Below, piece by piece: positions 28,987-39,482 of a stretch of DNA of 64,000 nt. This stretch comes from an uncultured Sphingomonadales bacterium (GTDB lineage Bacteria > Pseudomonadota > Alphaproteobacteria > Sphingomonadales > Sphingomonadaceae). A program made the position numbers and the translations under genes. The DNA lies in the NCBI GenBank assembly GCA_903821685.1, contig CAIJLW010000086.1, forward strand, positions 103,561 through 167,560, written 5' to 3'. Within the stretch, counting starts at the first letter, position 1. Each line of letters begins with the position of its first letter. The notes under the pieces were generated by a model. The model ran no database searches. It saw nothing but the letters and a program-made list of their open reading frames with translations, and was not told the DNA's origin.

Positions 28987-29520
28987 ATGGCCGAAACCCA
29001 AAAACCCAAAGCCGTCGCCAAACCCGCGCCAGCAAAGAAGTCGGCAAGCAAGCCAACAACTGCCAAGGCTGCTGTTAAAACTACAGCAAAGTCGGCGACC
29101 GCTGCTGAAGCAAAGGCTGTGGCAAAAAAACAACCGCCCAAGGGTGAGGCCGGCAACGTCAAATCGAAGGTCAAATCGGGCATGGATGATTTTAAAGCGC
29201 AAGCTACCGACAGCGTCCGCGCAGCCGCCACGAAGGGTAAGGATCGCGCCACCGAAGCTGTTGACAGCATCAGCAAGCTTATCCGCGACAGCGCAGGCAC
29301 CATCGATGATAATGTTGGGAAGCAATATGGCGACTATGCCCGAAGCGCCGCCGATATGGTTGAGGGCTTTGCCGGCAAGATGGATGCCAAGGATGTTGAC
29401 GCGCTTGCGGAAGATGCTCGGCATTTCGTGCGTAAAAGCCCGGCTATCGCCATCGGTGCGGCCGCCGCTATTGGCTTTGTTCTGGCGCGGCTTGTGCGTT
29501 CCGGCGGGAAAGACGCGTAA
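28987..29520 (+). CDS. DUF883/ElaB-like anchored protein with Lys/Ala-rich tail
   Basis: A 177-residue protein. Residues 1-60 are Ala/Lys/Pro-rich, like histone H1 tails (repeats of KPAPAKK, TTAKAA). A predicted amphipathic helical or coiled-coil middle follows (AQATDSVRAAATKGKDRATE, SISKLIRDSAG). The C-terminal membrane anchor is KSPAIAIGAAAAIGFVLARLV, which is the DUF883/ElaB-YqjD hallmark. AAGGAG lies eight bases before the ATG. E. coli relatives anchor ribosomes to the membrane in stationary phase. It heads a cluster of five small genes. Confidence 0.75.
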   Translation: MAETQKPKAVAKPAPAKKSASKPTTAKAAVKTTAKSATAAEAKAVAKKQPPKGEAGNVKSKVKSGMDDFKAQATDSVRAAATKGKDRATEAVDSISKLIRDSAGTIDDNVGKQYGDYARSAADMVEGFAGKMDAKDVDALAEDARHFVRKSPAIAIGAAAAIGFVLARLVRSGGKDA

Positions 29521-29575
29521 ACCTTAGACACGGGCGGCATTGCAAAATGCCGCCAATGATTGATAAGCGGGTCCA

Positions 29576-29974
29576 ATGAAGACAGATGATCCCAAATATG
29601 ATGCGGCAGAAGACATTGCGCCGCCTATTGAACCAACCGCCAGCGAGCAAGTTACGTTGGTGATGGAGGATCTGCGCGCAATGGTGAAGGCAGAGATGCG
29701 CTATCACCGTTCGCGGCTTGACTATAGCCGACATGTCTTAAGCTGGTCGTTCCGTTATGGGGCCATCGCAATATTCGCATTTGGCGGCGCATCTATCGCA
29801 CTTGTTCTCGGCCTAGTGCTCACATTATCCCCTCTGATTGGCCCATTAGGGGCTACCTTGCTCGTGACGATCAGCTTTATAATCATTGGCCTCATTTTCG
29901 GTACAATGGCTCGAAAATGGATGCGGAAAGTTTACTTTCCGGAGATACAGAAAAATGTCGACGATCTTGTCTGA
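29576..29974 (+). CDS. YqjE/holin-superfamily-III-like membrane protein
   Basis: A 132-residue protein. An N-terminal soluble helix (VMEDLRAMVKAEMRYHRSRL) is followed by two transmembrane segments (about 60-82 and 88-110) and a basic C-terminus. This is the layout of YqjE/Phage_holin_3_6 proteins, which are not phage holins in function. It overlaps the next gene by 20 bases. In E. coli yqjD-yqjE-yqjK form an equivalent cluster. Confidence 0.78.
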   Translation: MKTDDPKYDAAEDIAPPIEPTASEQVTLVMEDLRAMVKAEMRYHRSRLDYSRHVLSWSFRYGAIAIFAFGGASIALVLGLVLTLSPLIGPLGATLLVTISFIIIGLIFGTMARKWMRKVYFPEIQKNVDDLV

Positions 29975-30290
29975 AGAGTCGGACATTACGGACCGCGAAA
30001 GTGTCATTTTGTCAAATGCCGAAAGGCGTTATTTGCGGCGCAAGTTCAACGACAGCCTCGCTGTGACGCGTGATATTCTCAATCCGCGAAATCAGCTCGC
30101 GCGTTTCGTTGAACGTAAAACGACACAAGCGAAACAGGTTGCAGGCGAAACAATTCAAATTGCGAAACACAATGCGCCCGTAATAGGTATAGTCGGAATG
30201 GGCGCATTGTTGTTTGCGGCGCGCCGTCAGATTTCCCGTTGGATTTCAAGCCTGCGCAAAAGTAAAATCAAAACGCCCAGCAGCGATTAA
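29955..30290 (+). CDS. Small membrane-associated protein, YqjK-like position
   Basis: A 111-residue protein from the ATG at 29955; the longer frame to 29886 only reads through the upstream gene. It is basic, with an N-terminal helical region (SNAERRYLRRKFNDSLAVTR), a single hydrophobic stretch (NAPVIGIVGMGALLFAARR) and a positively charged tail. It is translated in overlap with the YqjE-like gene, so the products may form a complex. No family was recognised with certainty. Confidence 0.7.
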   Translation: MSTILSEESDITDRESVILSNAERRYLRRKFNDSLAVTRDILNPRNQLARFVERKTTQAKQVAGETIQIAKHNAPVIGIVGMGALLFAARRQISRWISSLRKSKIKTPSSD

Positions 30291-30304
30291 TATAGGAACG
30301 ATAT

Positions 30305-30790
30305 ATGAGCAAGATTGGCGACAGCATCAAATCCGCAGCCGATAGCGCGAAGGCAAAAACCACGCAGTCAAGTATCGTGGCGCGTAAAAAAGCGTCGGCA
30401 GCTTTTGAAAAAGGCACAGATACCGCGGTCTCAAGCGTTGAGCAGTCTAGGGTTCTCGCACGCCAGGCGAAGGCAAAGACAAGCGAAGGTATCGACAAGA
30501 ACCCGCTTGCGATGATCATAGGTGGGATTGCTATTGGAGCTATCGTCGGCGCGCTTCTTCCGCGCACGGAACGCGAGACAAAAATTTTGGGCAAGACAGG
30601 CAAAAAGCTTAACAAAAAGGCCCGTAAAATGGCAGAAGCTGCAAAGTTGGCGGGCATGAGCCACGTCGACACGCTCGGCCTCAACGGCGATACGGTGCGT
30701 GCGCAATTCAAAGAGTTTGTTAGCAAGGCTGCTCTTGCGTTAAGGGCTGCTGGTCAAGCCGCAAGCGAAGCGGCCAAGGAAAAGAATTAA
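30305..30790 (+). CDS. Helical protein with central glycine-zipper membrane segment
   Basis: A 161-residue protein with AGGAAC six bases before the ATG. Ala/Lys/Ser-rich helices (SIKSAADSAKAKTTQSSIVA, AFEKGTDTAVSSVEQSRVLA) flank a hydrophobic glycine-zipper segment NPLAMIIGGIAIGAIVGALLP. A second basic helix and an Ala-rich end follow. The layout resembles DUF883 proteins in reverse. Fourth gene of the small-envelope cluster. Function unknown. Confidence 0.7.
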   Translation: MSKIGDSIKSAADSAKAKTTQSSIVARKKASAAFEKGTDTAVSSVEQSRVLARQAKAKTSEGIDKNPLAMIIGGIAIGAIVGALLPRTERETKILGKTGKKLNKKARKMAEAAKLAGMSHVDTLGLNGDTVRAQFKEFVSKAALALRAAGQAASEAAKEKN

Positions 30791-30800
30791 GGATAGTTTT

Positions 30801-31019
30801 TTGAACGATACGAAATTGCATCTGGTTTTTGGTGGCCGCGTTAAAAACCCACAGACATTGAAATTTACTGACCTCGAAAATTTGGACATTGTTGGCATGT
30901 TCCCGGATTATGCCAGTGCCGAGGAGGCATGGAGGGGAGCGGCCCAGCGAACAGTTGATGATGCCGAAATGAAATATGTCGTCGTGCACTTGCATAAGCT
31001 TTTGCAGCCGGAAGGCTGA
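30801..31019 (+). CDS. DUF4170-family small protein
   Basis: A 72-residue soluble protein recognised as DUF4170 from LHLVFGGRVKNP, LENLDIVGMFPDYASAEEAW and YVVVHLHKLL. The start is TTG at 30801, supported by AAGGA eight bases upstream and 10 bases after the preceding stop. The family is widespread in alphaproteobacteria with no known function. Last gene of the cluster. Confidence 0.82.
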   Translation: MNDTKLHLVFGGRVKNPQTLKFTDLENLDIVGMFPDYASAEEAWRGAAQRTVDDAEMKYVVVHLHKLLQPEG

Positions 31020-31038
31020 CTAAACTAGGGTCGCTTGA

Positions 31039-31701
31039 TTACGCGCTTCGGTATCGCCACAACAACATTGGTCGCGCCAGAAGCAATCCTGCTATAAACC
31101 CGCCAATGTGCGACCAGATTGCAATGGCGACACCAATTCCAGGGCCAACAAACCCCAAAGCTAGATTTAGACCTACCCAGGCTAAAGTGAGATGGAAAGG
31201 CCGCGCATAAGCGGCGGGAATCGGTCCCCATGCCTTCGGCTTGTTGTTCGGAAACAACAGCGCATAAGCGCCAATAACGCCGGATATGGCTCCGCTTGCA
31301 CCAATGGCTGGTGCCATCATGTCGATGGATAACGGCAATGCCATAAACGACGCCAGCCATTCTGTTGCGGAGGCAGCGTAAGCAGAAAAGAAATACAGGG
31401 ACAGGTATAGCCCGCCGCCCAAAACGCGCTCCACCATTTTTCCAATCAGCAGCAACGTCAGCATGTTCATCAACACATGCGCTATGCCTCCGTGCAGAAA
31501 AGCTGCCGACAACGGCGTCAAATATGTCGGAACCAAAAAACCGGTATCCGGAAACGCCACAGCAACGTTGCTAAAGCGGATGGGGAAAAATCCACCCGCC
31601 ATCACCGCATAGTTCCACCAAGATGGGACCAGCAAAACAGCCGCTATCACCAAATTGATGATGACCAATTTATTTGTAACGGGCCCACGCGGAAACTGCA
31701 T
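31039..31701 (-). CDS. Rhomboid-family intramembrane serine protease
   Basis: A 220-residue membrane protein with six or seven hydrophobic segments. The family residues are present: FLHGGIAHVLMNM (His-Asn region), the catalytic Ser in GASGAISGVIGAY and the catalytic His in IAIWSHIGGFIAGL. It cleaves transmembrane substrates; none can be named. It is downstream of greA on the same strand (36 bases), the end of a carA-carB-greA run. Confidence 0.9.
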   Translation of the reverse strand: MQFPRGPVTNKLVIINLVIAAVLLVPSWWNYAVMAGGFFPIRFSNVAVAFPDTGFLVPTYLTPLSAAFLHGGIAHVLMNMLTLLLIGKMVERVLGGGLYLSLYFFSAYAASATEWLASFMALPLSIDMMAPAIGASGAISGVIGAYALLFPNNKPKAWGPIPAAYARPFHLTLAWVGLNLALGFVGPGIGVAIAIWSHIGGFIAGLLLARPMLLWRYRSA

Positions 31702-31737
31702 ATCAAGCCACTCAGCGCTTCACACAGAAGCGCATGA

Positions 31738-32214
31738 TCAGATAAATTCGATTTTAGAAACGAGGTAATATTTGTCGCCAGACGGCACCGTAACCTCGAT
31801 CTCGTCCTCGACAATGCGTCCAATCAGCGCGCGCCCCAATGGCGAATTGTAGGAGATACGGCCCGCCTTCGCATCTGCTTCGGTTTCACCGACCAGTTGG
31901 TAGCGGACTGGCTTATCATTTTCGTCCATCAAGCTGACAGTTGCACCGAAGACGATTTTGTCTCCAGATAATGTTGAAGGGTCGATGATCTGCGCACGAC
32001 CGATCTTGTCCTCTATCTCGGAAATAGAGGCCTCAACCTGACCCTGGCGTTCCTTGGCAGCATGATATTCGGCATTTTCCGACAAATCGCCATGCGCGCG
32101 TGCTTCCTCGATTGCTTCCACAATCATCGGACGCTCGTCACGAAGGCGCTTCAGGTCGGTCGTCAGCTTTTCGTAGCCTTCGGCCAACATCGGATACTTC
32201 TCAAAACTCGCCAT
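31738..32214 (-). CDS. greA: Transcription elongation factor GreA
   Basis: A 158-residue factor that stimulates transcript cleavage in backtracked RNA polymerase. An N-terminal coiled coil (1-75) has the tip acidic motif GDLSENAEY, and a C-terminal FKBP-like domain follows ([16 protein letters not shown]..). The start at 32214 ([10 protein letters not shown]) gives the canonical length; the frame extends 19 codons further without support. It follows carB by 98 bases. Confidence 0.97.
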   Translation of the reverse strand: MASFEKYPMLAEGYEKLTTDLKRLRDERPMIVEAIEEARAHGDLSENAEYHAAKERQGQVEASISEIEDKIGRAQIIDPSTLSGDKIVFGATVSLMDENDKPVRYQLVGETEADAKAGRISYNSPLGRALIGRIVEDEIEVTVPSGDKYYLVSKIEFI

Positions 32215-32312
32215 CAGGCTCAAACCCTTCGTCACAAAAACGTCCCCACCGGATGAATGATGACCATCCATCCGATATGCAGTTCAATTGTTGGGGAAAG
32301 ATACTGCTCGTG

Positions 32313-35300
32313 TTAGTAATAGTCTTGAAGTGGCCGAACTTCAAGTTGCCGTTGTTGCAGTGCGGCAATCGCCTGCGCAACCGCAACACTTCCTGCGGCC
32401 GTGGTATATTGCGAAACCTTGCCCACCAGCGCAGAACGGCGGATTTCTTCACTGTCTTTCAGGCTTTGCCAACCTTCGGTCGTGTTGAAGATAAGCTGAA
32501 TTTCACCATCCTTAATCTTGTCGACAATGTGCGGGCGGCCTTGCGCAACCTTGTTCACGCGCTCGACCTCTATGCCCTGCGCCAACAGATAGTCTGCCGT
32601 GCCGCCGGTCGCACAAACGGTAAATCCACACGCAATCGCTTGACGGACCGCAGGAACAATCACTGGCTTGTCGGTATCTTTCACGGATACGAACAGCTTC
32701 CCGCTCATCGGCGGTGGCATACGCGCGCCGATTTGCGATTTGGCAAAGGCGGTCGCAAAATCACGGTCAATGCCCATGACTTCTCCGGTGGACTTCATTT
32801 CTGGCGAAAGCACTGGGTCAACCCCGGGGAAGCGGTCAAACGGGAATACAGCCTCTTTCACTGCGATATAATCGATATCGAGATTGATCGGCGGCAAATC
32901 CTTTAGCTTTTCTCCCGCCATGACGCGCGCGGCGATCTTGGCGATCGGCGCGCCGATGGCCTTTGCCACGAATGGCACCGTACGGCTGGCACGCGGATTG
33001 ACCTCAATCAGGTAAACCTCATTATCCTTGACCGCAAACTGGATGTTCATCAGGCCGCGCACATGCAGGTTCACTGCAAGCAATTCTGTCTGACGGCGAA
33101 TTTCGGCAATTATGTCCGCCTGCAGACTGTAAGGCGGAATGGTGCACGCAGAATCGCCGCTGTGCACGCCTGCTTCCTCGATATGCTGCAAGATGCCCGC
33201 AACAACAACCTCGTCACCATCGCACAAGGCATCCACATCGACCTCAATGGCGTCGCGTAAATAGCTGTCGATGAGGACTGGCGAGTCGCCCGAGACAATC
33301 ACCGCTGTCTGGATGTAGTTTTCCAATTGCGCCTGCGTATCGACGATTTCCATCGCGCGGCCGCCAAGGACGTAGGATGGCCGCATCAAGACAGGATAGC
33401 CGATAGTGTCAGCAACTTTGATGGCTTCATCACGGCTACGCGCAATGCCGTTTTCTGGCTGCTTGAGATTGAGCTTGTTGATGAGCGCGGCAAAACGTTC
33501 GCGATCCTCAGCCAAGTCGATGGCGTCGGGTGATGTCCCCAATATCGGTATACCCGCTGCCTCAAGCGCTTTGGCCAGGTTCAAAGGCGTTTGCCCGCCA
33601 AACTGAACGATGACGCCCTTTAACGTTCCATTCTGTTGCTCGACATGCAGGATTTCAAGCACATCTTCGGCCGTCAGCGGTTCGAAATAAAGGCGATCCG
33701 ACGTATCATAATCGGTCGACACGGTTTCCGGGTTACAGTTGACCATGATCGTCTCATAACCAGCATCTGCCAAAGCAAAGCATGCGTGAACGCAGCAATA
33801 GTCAAATTCGATACCCTGCCCGATGCGGTTCGGACCACCGCCCAAGATAACGATTTTTTCGCGATCCGTAGGCGCGCTCTCGCATTCCGGCACGCCAAAG
33901 CTTGGCGCCTCGTAGGTCGAATACATATAAGGCGTTTTCGCCTCAAATTCGGCAGCGCATGTGTCAATGCGCTTGAACACCGGTCGCACGCCGAGTTTAT
34001 GCCGTAGCGCACGCACTTCATTTTCGGTGACAGCACCCGCCATCGCGCGCGCGGCTTGCATAGCAATGCCCGAACCACGGCGGATTGCGGTTTCCATCCC
34101 CGGACGCACATTGACCGATTCCACCGCCAGATAAGCCAGACGCTTGTCCGAAAAACCCATCGCTTTCAGGCGACGCAGCGCTTCCGCCGTATTGGGCAGG
34201 CCGTTGTTCTTAACATCATTCTCGGCGGCGATGATTTCCTCAAGCCGTTCGAGGAACCATGGGTCGAACTTCGCAATCGCATGGATCTCAGATACGCTCA
34301 TGCCCTCACGCAGCGCTTGTGCCGCGACCAGCAAGCGATCAGGCGTCGCGCGGCTTAGCTCGGCAGACAGTTCATCCTTGGAAGCGCCCTTAAGCGCGTC
34401 GATATAGTTGAAGCCCGACAGACCCGTTTCCAAACCTCGCAGCGCCTTTTGCATGCTTTCATGGATGTTGCGACCAATCGCCATCACTTCGCCCACAGAC
34501 TTCATTGCCGTGGACAGAAGCGGTTCGGCACCCTTAAATTTTTCAAAGGCAAAGCGCGGGATTTTTGTGACGACATAATCAATCGTTGGTTCAAACGATG
34601 CGGGTGTTGCGCCGGTGATGTCGTTTGTAATCTCGTCGAGGGTATAGCCAACCGCCAATTTCGCCGCGACCTTAGCAATCGGGAAACCCGTCGCCTTTGA
34701 CGCAAGCGCCGACGAACGCGACACACGCGGGTTCATTTCGATGACGATCAGGCGGCCATCTGCGGGATTTACTGCGAACTGTACGTTGGAACCACCTGTT
34801 TCTACGCCGATTTCACGCAAGCACGCGATGCTCGCGTTGCGCATAATCTGATATTCTTTATCGGTCAGCGTCAGTGCAGGCGCGACGGTGATGGAATCGC
34901 CTGTATGCACGCCCATCGGGTCAATATTTTCGATCGAGCAGATGATGATGGCGTTGTCCGCGCGGTCACGCACGACTTCCATCTCATATTCCTTCCAACC
35001 GAGCAGCGATTCTTCAATCAACACTTCGGTCGTCGGCGATGCATCAAGCCCGCCCGTGACGATCTTGATAAATTCATCGCGATTATAGGCAATCCCGCCG
35101 CCTGTGCCGCCCATGGTGAAGCTTGGACGGATGATCGAAGGTAGTCCTGTGCGTTCCAGAACCTGAAGCGCCTCTTCCAGCGAATGCGCGATGCCCGACC
35201 GCGCCGATTCCAGACCAATTTTGGTCATGGCGTCGCGGAACTTGATCCGGTCTTCAGCCTTGTCGATGGCTTCGGCATCGGCGCCTATCATCTCGACGCC

Positions 35301-35633
35301 ATATTTCGCCAGCGTGCCGTCGTTGAACAACGCCAAAGCGACGTTTAGCGCGGTCTGCCCGCCCATGGTCGGCAACACGGCGTCGGGGCGCTCTTTTTCA
35401 ATGATCTTAGCGACGATTTCGGGGGTAATCGGCTCAACATACGTCGCGTCGGCCATATCCGGATCGGTCATAATCGTCGCCGGATTGGAGTTGACGAGGA
35501 TGATGCGATAGCCCTCTTCGCGCAAAGCTTTGCACGCCTGAGTCCCCGAATAATCAAACTCGCACGCCTGCCCGATGATGATCGGGCCAGCGCCGATGAT
35601 GAGGATGGATTTTATGTCAGTGCGTTTGGGCAT
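32313..35633 (-). CDS. carB: Carbamoyl-phosphate synthase large subunit
   Basis: A 1106-residue duplicated ATP-grasp synthetase making carbamoyl phosphate for pyrimidines and arginine. The first half (1-400) has [20 protein letters not shown] and [12 protein letters not shown]. The second half (about 560-940) has [19 protein letters not shown] and [14 protein letters not shown]. The C-terminal MGS-like allosteric domain is about 950-1090. It is downstream of carA with a 105-base gap; no attenuator hairpin was seen there. Confidence 0.98.
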   Translation of the reverse strand: MPKRTDIKSILIIGAGPIIIGQACEFDYSGTQACKALREEGYRIILVNSNPATIMTDPDMADATYVEPITPEIVAKIIEKERPDAVLPTMGGQTALNVALALFNDGTLAKYGVEMIGADAEAIDKAEDRIKFRDAMTKIGLESARSGIAHSLEEALQVLERTGLPSIIRPSFTMGGTGGGIAYNRDEFIKIVTGGLDASPTTEVLIEESLLGWKEYEMEVVRDRADNAIIICSIENIDPMGVHTGDSITVAPALTLTDKEYQIMRNASIACLREIGVETGGSNVQFAVNPADGRLIVIEMNPRVSRSSALASKATGFPIAKVAAKLAVGYTLDEITNDITGATPASFEPTIDYVVTKIPRFAFEKFKGAEPLLSTAMKSVGEVMAIGRNIHESMQKALRGLETGLSGFNYIDALKGASKDELSAELSRATPDRLLVAAQALREGMSVSEIHAIAKFDPWFLERLEEIIAAENDVKNNGLPNTAEALRRLKAMGFSDKRLAYLAVESVNVRPGMETAIRRGSGIAMQAARAMAGAVTENEVRALRHKLGVRPVFKRIDTCAAEFEAKTPYMYSTYEAPSFGVPECESAPTDREKIVILGGGPNRIGQGIEFDYCCVHACFALADAGYETIMVNCNPETVSTDYDTSDRLYFEPLTAEDVLEILHVEQQNGTLKGVIVQFGGQTPLNLAKALEAAGIPILGTSPDAIDLAEDRERFAALINKLNLKQPENGIARSRDEAIKVADTIGYPVLMRPSYVLGGRAMEIVDTQAQLENYIQTAVIVSGDSPVLIDSYLRDAIEVDVDALCDGDEVVVAGILQHIEEAGVHSGDSACTIPPYSLQADIIAEIRRQTELLAVNLHVRGLMNIQFAVKDNEVYLIEVNPRASRTVPFVAKAIGAPIAKIAARVMAGEKLKDLPPINLDIDYIAVKEAVFPFDRFPGVDPVLSPEMKSTGEVMGIDRDFATAFAKSQIGARMPPPMSGKLFVSVKDTDKPVIVPAVRQAIACGFTVCATGGTADYLLAQGIEVERVNKVAQGRPHIVDKIKDGEIQLIFNTTEGWQSLKDSEEIRRSALVGKVSQYTTAAGSVAVAQAIAALQQRQLEVRPLQDYY

Positions 35634-35738
35634 TTTAATTCATATTTCCAAAAACCCTGGCCGCCCGATCATGGCTATGACGAGGTGTGGAGGAGATCGT
35701 TGCAAGGGTTATTAAAAACGGATCATGCATCATGCGGC

Positions 35739-36896
35739 TCATCCCATCATCCCCGCAAATTTCTCGAACAGATAATGGCTGTCCTGCGGGCCGGGTGAGG
35801 CTTCGGGGTGGTATTGCACTGAAAACGCTGGCTGGTCGGCGAGCTCGAAGCCGCAATTGCTGCCGTCGAACAGGCTGATATGTGTCGCCGTGGCATTGGC
35901 TGGCAAAGTCGCTGCGTCCACAGCGAAGCCATGGTTCATGCTCGTGATCTCAACGGCGCCGTCGCTGAGGCGCTTGACCGGATGGTTTGCGCCGCGATGG
36001 CCTTGGTGCATCTTTTCAGTCTTCGCGCCGACCGCGAGGCCAAGCATCTGGTGCCCCAAGCAAATACCGAACAACGGCTTTTTGGTATCAAGCCATTGTT
36101 TGATCACGGGCACGGCATACACACCCGTCGCTGCCGGATCGCCTGGGCCGTTCGACAGGAACAGGCCGTCGGGCGCGTGGCCCATGATTTCCTCAAACGT
36201 CGCAGTTGCGGTAACGATAGTTACATCGCAGCCTACATCTACCAGATTGCGCAGGATGTTGTGCTTGATGCCATAATCAATGGCGACAACTTGTTTGCGC
36301 CCCTTGGCTGGCGCTGCGTAACCCACTCCCAACTTCCAAAGCCCTTGGTCCCAGCCATAAGTCTGCAACGTCGTCACATCCTTCGCAAGGTCCATGCCCT
36401 CCAACCCAGCCCAGGCCTTCGCACGCGCCAAAATGGCGGGCACATCGAAGTTGCCGCTGGCGGAGTACGCGATGACCGCATTTGGCGCGCCAGCGACGCG
36501 GATAAGCCGAGTCAGCGCGCGGGTGTCGATGCCCGATATGCCGATACGGCCGTTGGACTTCATCCATGCATCGAAATGCTGCGTACTGCGGAAATTTGAC
36601 GGGTCAGTCACATCTTGCCGGACAATTGCGCCCAAGGCATGGGGGTTTAGCGCCTCGATATCCTCTGGGTTCGTGCCAACATTGCCAATATGGGGGAAGG
36701 TGAAGTTGATGATTTGCCCGGCATAAGACGGGTCCGTCATCACTTCCTGATAACCCGTCATTGCGGTGTTGAAGCATACTTCGCCCACCGCCTGACCCTC
36801 TGCGCCAAAGCCCCTGCCCCAGACAACTTCCCCGGACGCCAGAACCAATACCCCCGTCGCTCCAGAAGGCGCGCGCGAAGAGTTGGGGTCGGCCAT
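35739..36896 (-). CDS. carA: Carbamoyl-phosphate synthase small subunit
   Basis: A 385-residue glutamine amidotransferase subunit feeding ammonia to CarB. The N-terminal domain has FNTAMTGYQEVMTDPSYAGQ. The class I amidotransferase domain (about 195-385) has the nucleophile Cys in FGICLGHQMLGLA and the His/Glu of VQYHPEASPGPQDS. AGGAG stands ten bases before the ATG. It is divergent from yqeY across about 217 bases. Confidence 0.98.
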   Translation of the reverse strand: MADPNSSRAPSGATGVLVLASGEVVWGRGFGAEGQAVGEVCFNTAMTGYQEVMTDPSYAGQIINFTFPHIGNVGTNPEDIEALNPHALGAIVRQDVTDPSNFRSTQHFDAWMKSNGRIGISGIDTRALTRLIRVAGAPNAVIAYSASGNFDVPAILARAKAWAGLEGMDLAKDVTTLQTYGWDQGLWKLGVGYAAPAKGRKQVVAIDYGIKHNILRNLVDVGCDVTIVTATATFEEIMGHAPDGLFLSNGPGDPAATGVYAVPVIKQWLDTKKPLFGICLGHQMLGLAVGAKTEKMHQGHRGANHPVKRLSDGAVEITSMNHGFAVDAATLPANATATHISLFDGSNCGFELADQPAFSVQYHPEASPGPQDSHYLFEKFAGMMG

Positions 36897-37113
36897 GATG
36901 GGGTCGCTCCTGATAAACAGATTACAGCAATGTCGCTAAGGCACCGCGCCTAGAGATGGTCGGCACCAGCGTCAATGCCAATCTCGCCAACTTGAACGCG
37001 TTTCGGCATCTTAACTGTGGATGAAACCGGATTAAGACCCTTAACCCAAGTTCCGGGTGACGGAATCTGGATGTTGGTCTAACAGCATCCTCCATCAAAA
37101 TTCGGAACCTAAT

Positions 37114-37566
37114 ATGATTCGTGACACCATAAAAGCCGCCCAGATCACTGCAATGAAGGCAGGCGAGAAAGACCGGCTGGCCGCCGTGCGCCTGATCCTC
37201 GCCAAGATCAAAGACCGCGACATTGAACTGCGCACGGCATCGCAACTGCCCGATGATGACGCGATGGTCGTTGAGGTCATGCAAAAAATGATCAAGCAGC
37301 GCCGCGAATCGATCGCGCTTTATGAGCAGGGCGGCCGTGCAGAGCTGGCGGCGGTTGAGGCGGCTGAACTTGCGATCATCGAAGATTTCTTGCCCGCGCA
37401 GTTAAGCGACGCGGAAACCAGCGCCGCGATTGAAGGTATCAAGACAGAACTTGGTGCTGAGAGCCTGAAAGACATGGGCCGCGTGATGGCGACGTTGAAA
37501 GAGCGCCATGGTCCGCAGCTCGACATGAGCAAGGCCAGTGGGCTGGTAAAAGCGGCCTTGAGTTGA
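37114..37566 (+). CDS. yqeY: GatB/YqeY domain protein
   Basis: A 150-residue single-domain YqeY protein: KAAQITAMKAGEKDRLAAVR, MKKMIKQRRESI-type core (here VMQKMIKQRRESIALYEQ), LPAQLSDAE and the C-terminal MATLKERHGPQLDMSKASGL. It resembles the tRNA-binding tail of GatB; function unclear. The start at 37114 gives the usual MIRDTIKAAQ; the longer frame is unsupported. It is followed by dnaG and rpoD in the typical alphaproteobacterial macromolecular-synthesis arrangement. Confidence 0.93.
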   Translation: MIRDTIKAAQITAMKAGEKDRLAAVRLILAKIKDRDIELRTASQLPDDDAMVVEVMQKMIKQRRESIALYEQGGRAELAAVEAAELAIIEDFLPAQLSDAETSAAIEGIKTELGAESLKDMGRVMATLKERHGPQLDMSKASGLVKAALS

Positions 37567-37598
37567 TATTTGGGGCAGACATTACAGGACGGCGATAG

Positions 37599-39464
37599 GT
37601 GTCTCTTACCCCACAATGGCTTGATGAGTTGCGTTCGCGCACGACGCTTTCTGCGCTGATCGGACGCACCGTAAAAGTGACTAAGGCGGGGCGCGAGTAC
37701 AAAGCCTGCTGTCCGTTCCATAATGAGAAGTCGCCCAGCTTCACGATCAACGATGAAAAAGGCTTCTACCATTGCTTCGGCTGCTCCGCCCATGGCGATG
37801 CCATCCGTTGGATGACCGACCAGCGCGGCCTGTCGTTCATGGACGCAATCAAGGAATTGGCCGCCGAAGCCGGCATGGATGTCCCTGCCCCTGACCCGCA
37901 AGCTGCAATGAGGGCGGAGAAGGCGAACAGCCTGTATGACGTCATGACGGCAGCGCAAGAGTGGTTTGTGACACAATTGCTTGGCGTGGAAGGTGCTGCC
38001 GCGCGTGGCTACCTGAAACAGCGTGGTTTTACAGAGCAAACGATCCGGGATTTTGGTTTTGGCCTTGCCCCTGACAATCGCACTGGCCTGAAGACAGCGC
38101 TTAAGCAATTTGGCGACCCCATGTTGATTGAGGCTGGATTGCTCATCTCGGTGGAGGAGAAAGCCCCGTACGATCGGTTTCGTGGCCGGTTGATGATCCC
38201 AATCCGTGACCCACGCGGCCGCGTAATCGCCTTTGGTGGTCGTATTTTGGGCGAAGGGGAGCCGAAATATCTCAACTCGCCGGACACGCCTTTGTTCGAC
38301 AAGGGCCGTACGCTGTACAATCTGGACAAATGTTCTCCAGCTTCGCGGCAAACGGGGCGTGTGATTGTGGTTGAAGGCTATATGGACGTCATTGCGTTGG
38401 CGCAGGCCGGCTTTGCCGACACCGTAGCGCCGCTTGGCACTGCACTTACAGAACAGCAGATCCATATGCTGTGGCGGATGACGGAAAAGCCCTTATTATG
38501 CTTTGACGGTGACTCCGCTGGTCAGAAAGCCTCCATGCGAGCAGCTTTGCGGGCGCTGCCATTGTTAAAGCCAGGCCACAGCTTGCAGTTCGTGACGCTG
38601 CCTGAGGGACAGGACCCGGACGATATTGTGAAGTCATCCGGCGCCACTGCCCTTACAAAGCTTCTAGAAGCCTCTCAGCCGCTCGTGGAGAGGCTGTGGA
38701 GGGCTGAGGTAGCTTCGGGTCCGCTAGACATGCCAGAGGACCGTGCGGGGCTTAAACAGCGCCTTGGTGCGCATACGGCAAACATTGCTGATGGCGAAAT
38801 CCGCCGCCATTATGCCGATGCCTTTCGCGAGCGGTTTGATAATCTGTTCGTGCAACGTCGAACCACACCACCTGCGCGACCAGGGCCGTTTGTGCGTGGG
38901 CAGAACCGCGACTGGCGTAAACCGCAGATCTTGCCGCCTGGCGCCGAAACCAAAAGCTTCAATGCCAAGGGATCTGACTTTCTTATTCAGGGTGTACTCG
39001 GCGCGCTACTGCGCCACCCAGCGCTCATCCGACAACATCACGAGGCACTTAGCGACTTCATTCCGCCCGACCCGAATCACGCGGCGTTGCTAAACGTGAT
39101 GCTCAACGAATCTTTTACCAAAGAATCGCTTGATACAGACGGGTTAATTACCATATTGGACGAGAAGTTGTATAATGTCGCCTCAACGCTCTTGCACAGC
39201 AACGGCACGGTATTTGCCTTTAACCGCGAAGAGTTGATTGGAGGAAGCGACGGTTTGTCCAACGCTTCAAAAGATTTGGGTGAAGCAATTCGGCTGATGA
39301 AGCAGCGTCCTGCGCTGGAAGAGGCATTGGAACGCGCCACATATTTGGCGAGTTTAGAAATGACGGACGAGACTTTTGCCGAACAGCAAAGGTTGCGCCA
39401 CGAAAAAAAGGTATTTGACGACCGCATCATCGAGTTCTTTCGGCGTGATGCGGACAGTTTGTAA
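37599..39464 (+). CDS. dnaG: DNA primase
   Basis: A 621-residue primase that lays RNA primers at the replication fork. The CHC2 zinc-binding domain is at 38-65 (CCPFHNEKSPSF, YHCFGCSAHGD). The catalytic core includes GRLMIPIRDPRGRVIAFGGR and toprim VVEGYMDVIALAQAGF and CFDGDSAGQKA. A helical C-terminal helicase-interaction domain follows. The start is GTG at 37599, 32 bases after yqeY. Unlike some proteins of the family no insertion or truncation is seen. Confidence 0.97.
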   Translation: MSLTPQWLDELRSRTTLSALIGRTVKVTKAGREYKACCPFHNEKSPSFTINDEKGFYHCFGCSAHGDAIRWMTDQRGLSFMDAIKELAAEAGMDVPAPDPQAAMRAEKANSLYDVMTAAQEWFVTQLLGVEGAAARGYLKQRGFTEQTIRDFGFGLAPDNRTGLKTALKQFGDPMLIEAGLLISVEEKAPYDRFRGRLMIPIRDPRGRVIAFGGRILGEGEPKYLNSPDTPLFDKGRTLYNLDKCSPASRQTGRVIVVEGYMDVIALAQAGFADTVAPLGTALTEQQIHMLWRMTEKPLLCFDGDSAGQKASMRAALRALPLLKPGHSLQFVTLPEGQDPDDIVKSSGATALTKLLEASQPLVERLWRAEVASGPLDMPEDRAGLKQRLGAHTANIADGEIRRHYADAFRERFDNLFVQRRTTPPARPGPFVRGQNRDWRKPQILPPGAETKSFNAKGSDFLIQGVLGALLRHPALIRQHHEALSDFIPPDPNHAALLNVMLNESFTKESLDTDGLITILDEKLYNVASTLLHSNGTVFAFNREELIGGSDGLSNASKDLGEAIRLMKQRPALEEALERATYLASLEMTDETFAEQQRLRHEKKVFDDRIIEFFRRDADSL

Positions 39465-39482
39465 GTTTAACGGGGAATTGTT

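Noticed and set aside
37320..38465. 381-codon frame antisense to yqeY/dnaG
   Set aside because: It runs across the boundary of two clearly real genes on the other strand and has no family features.
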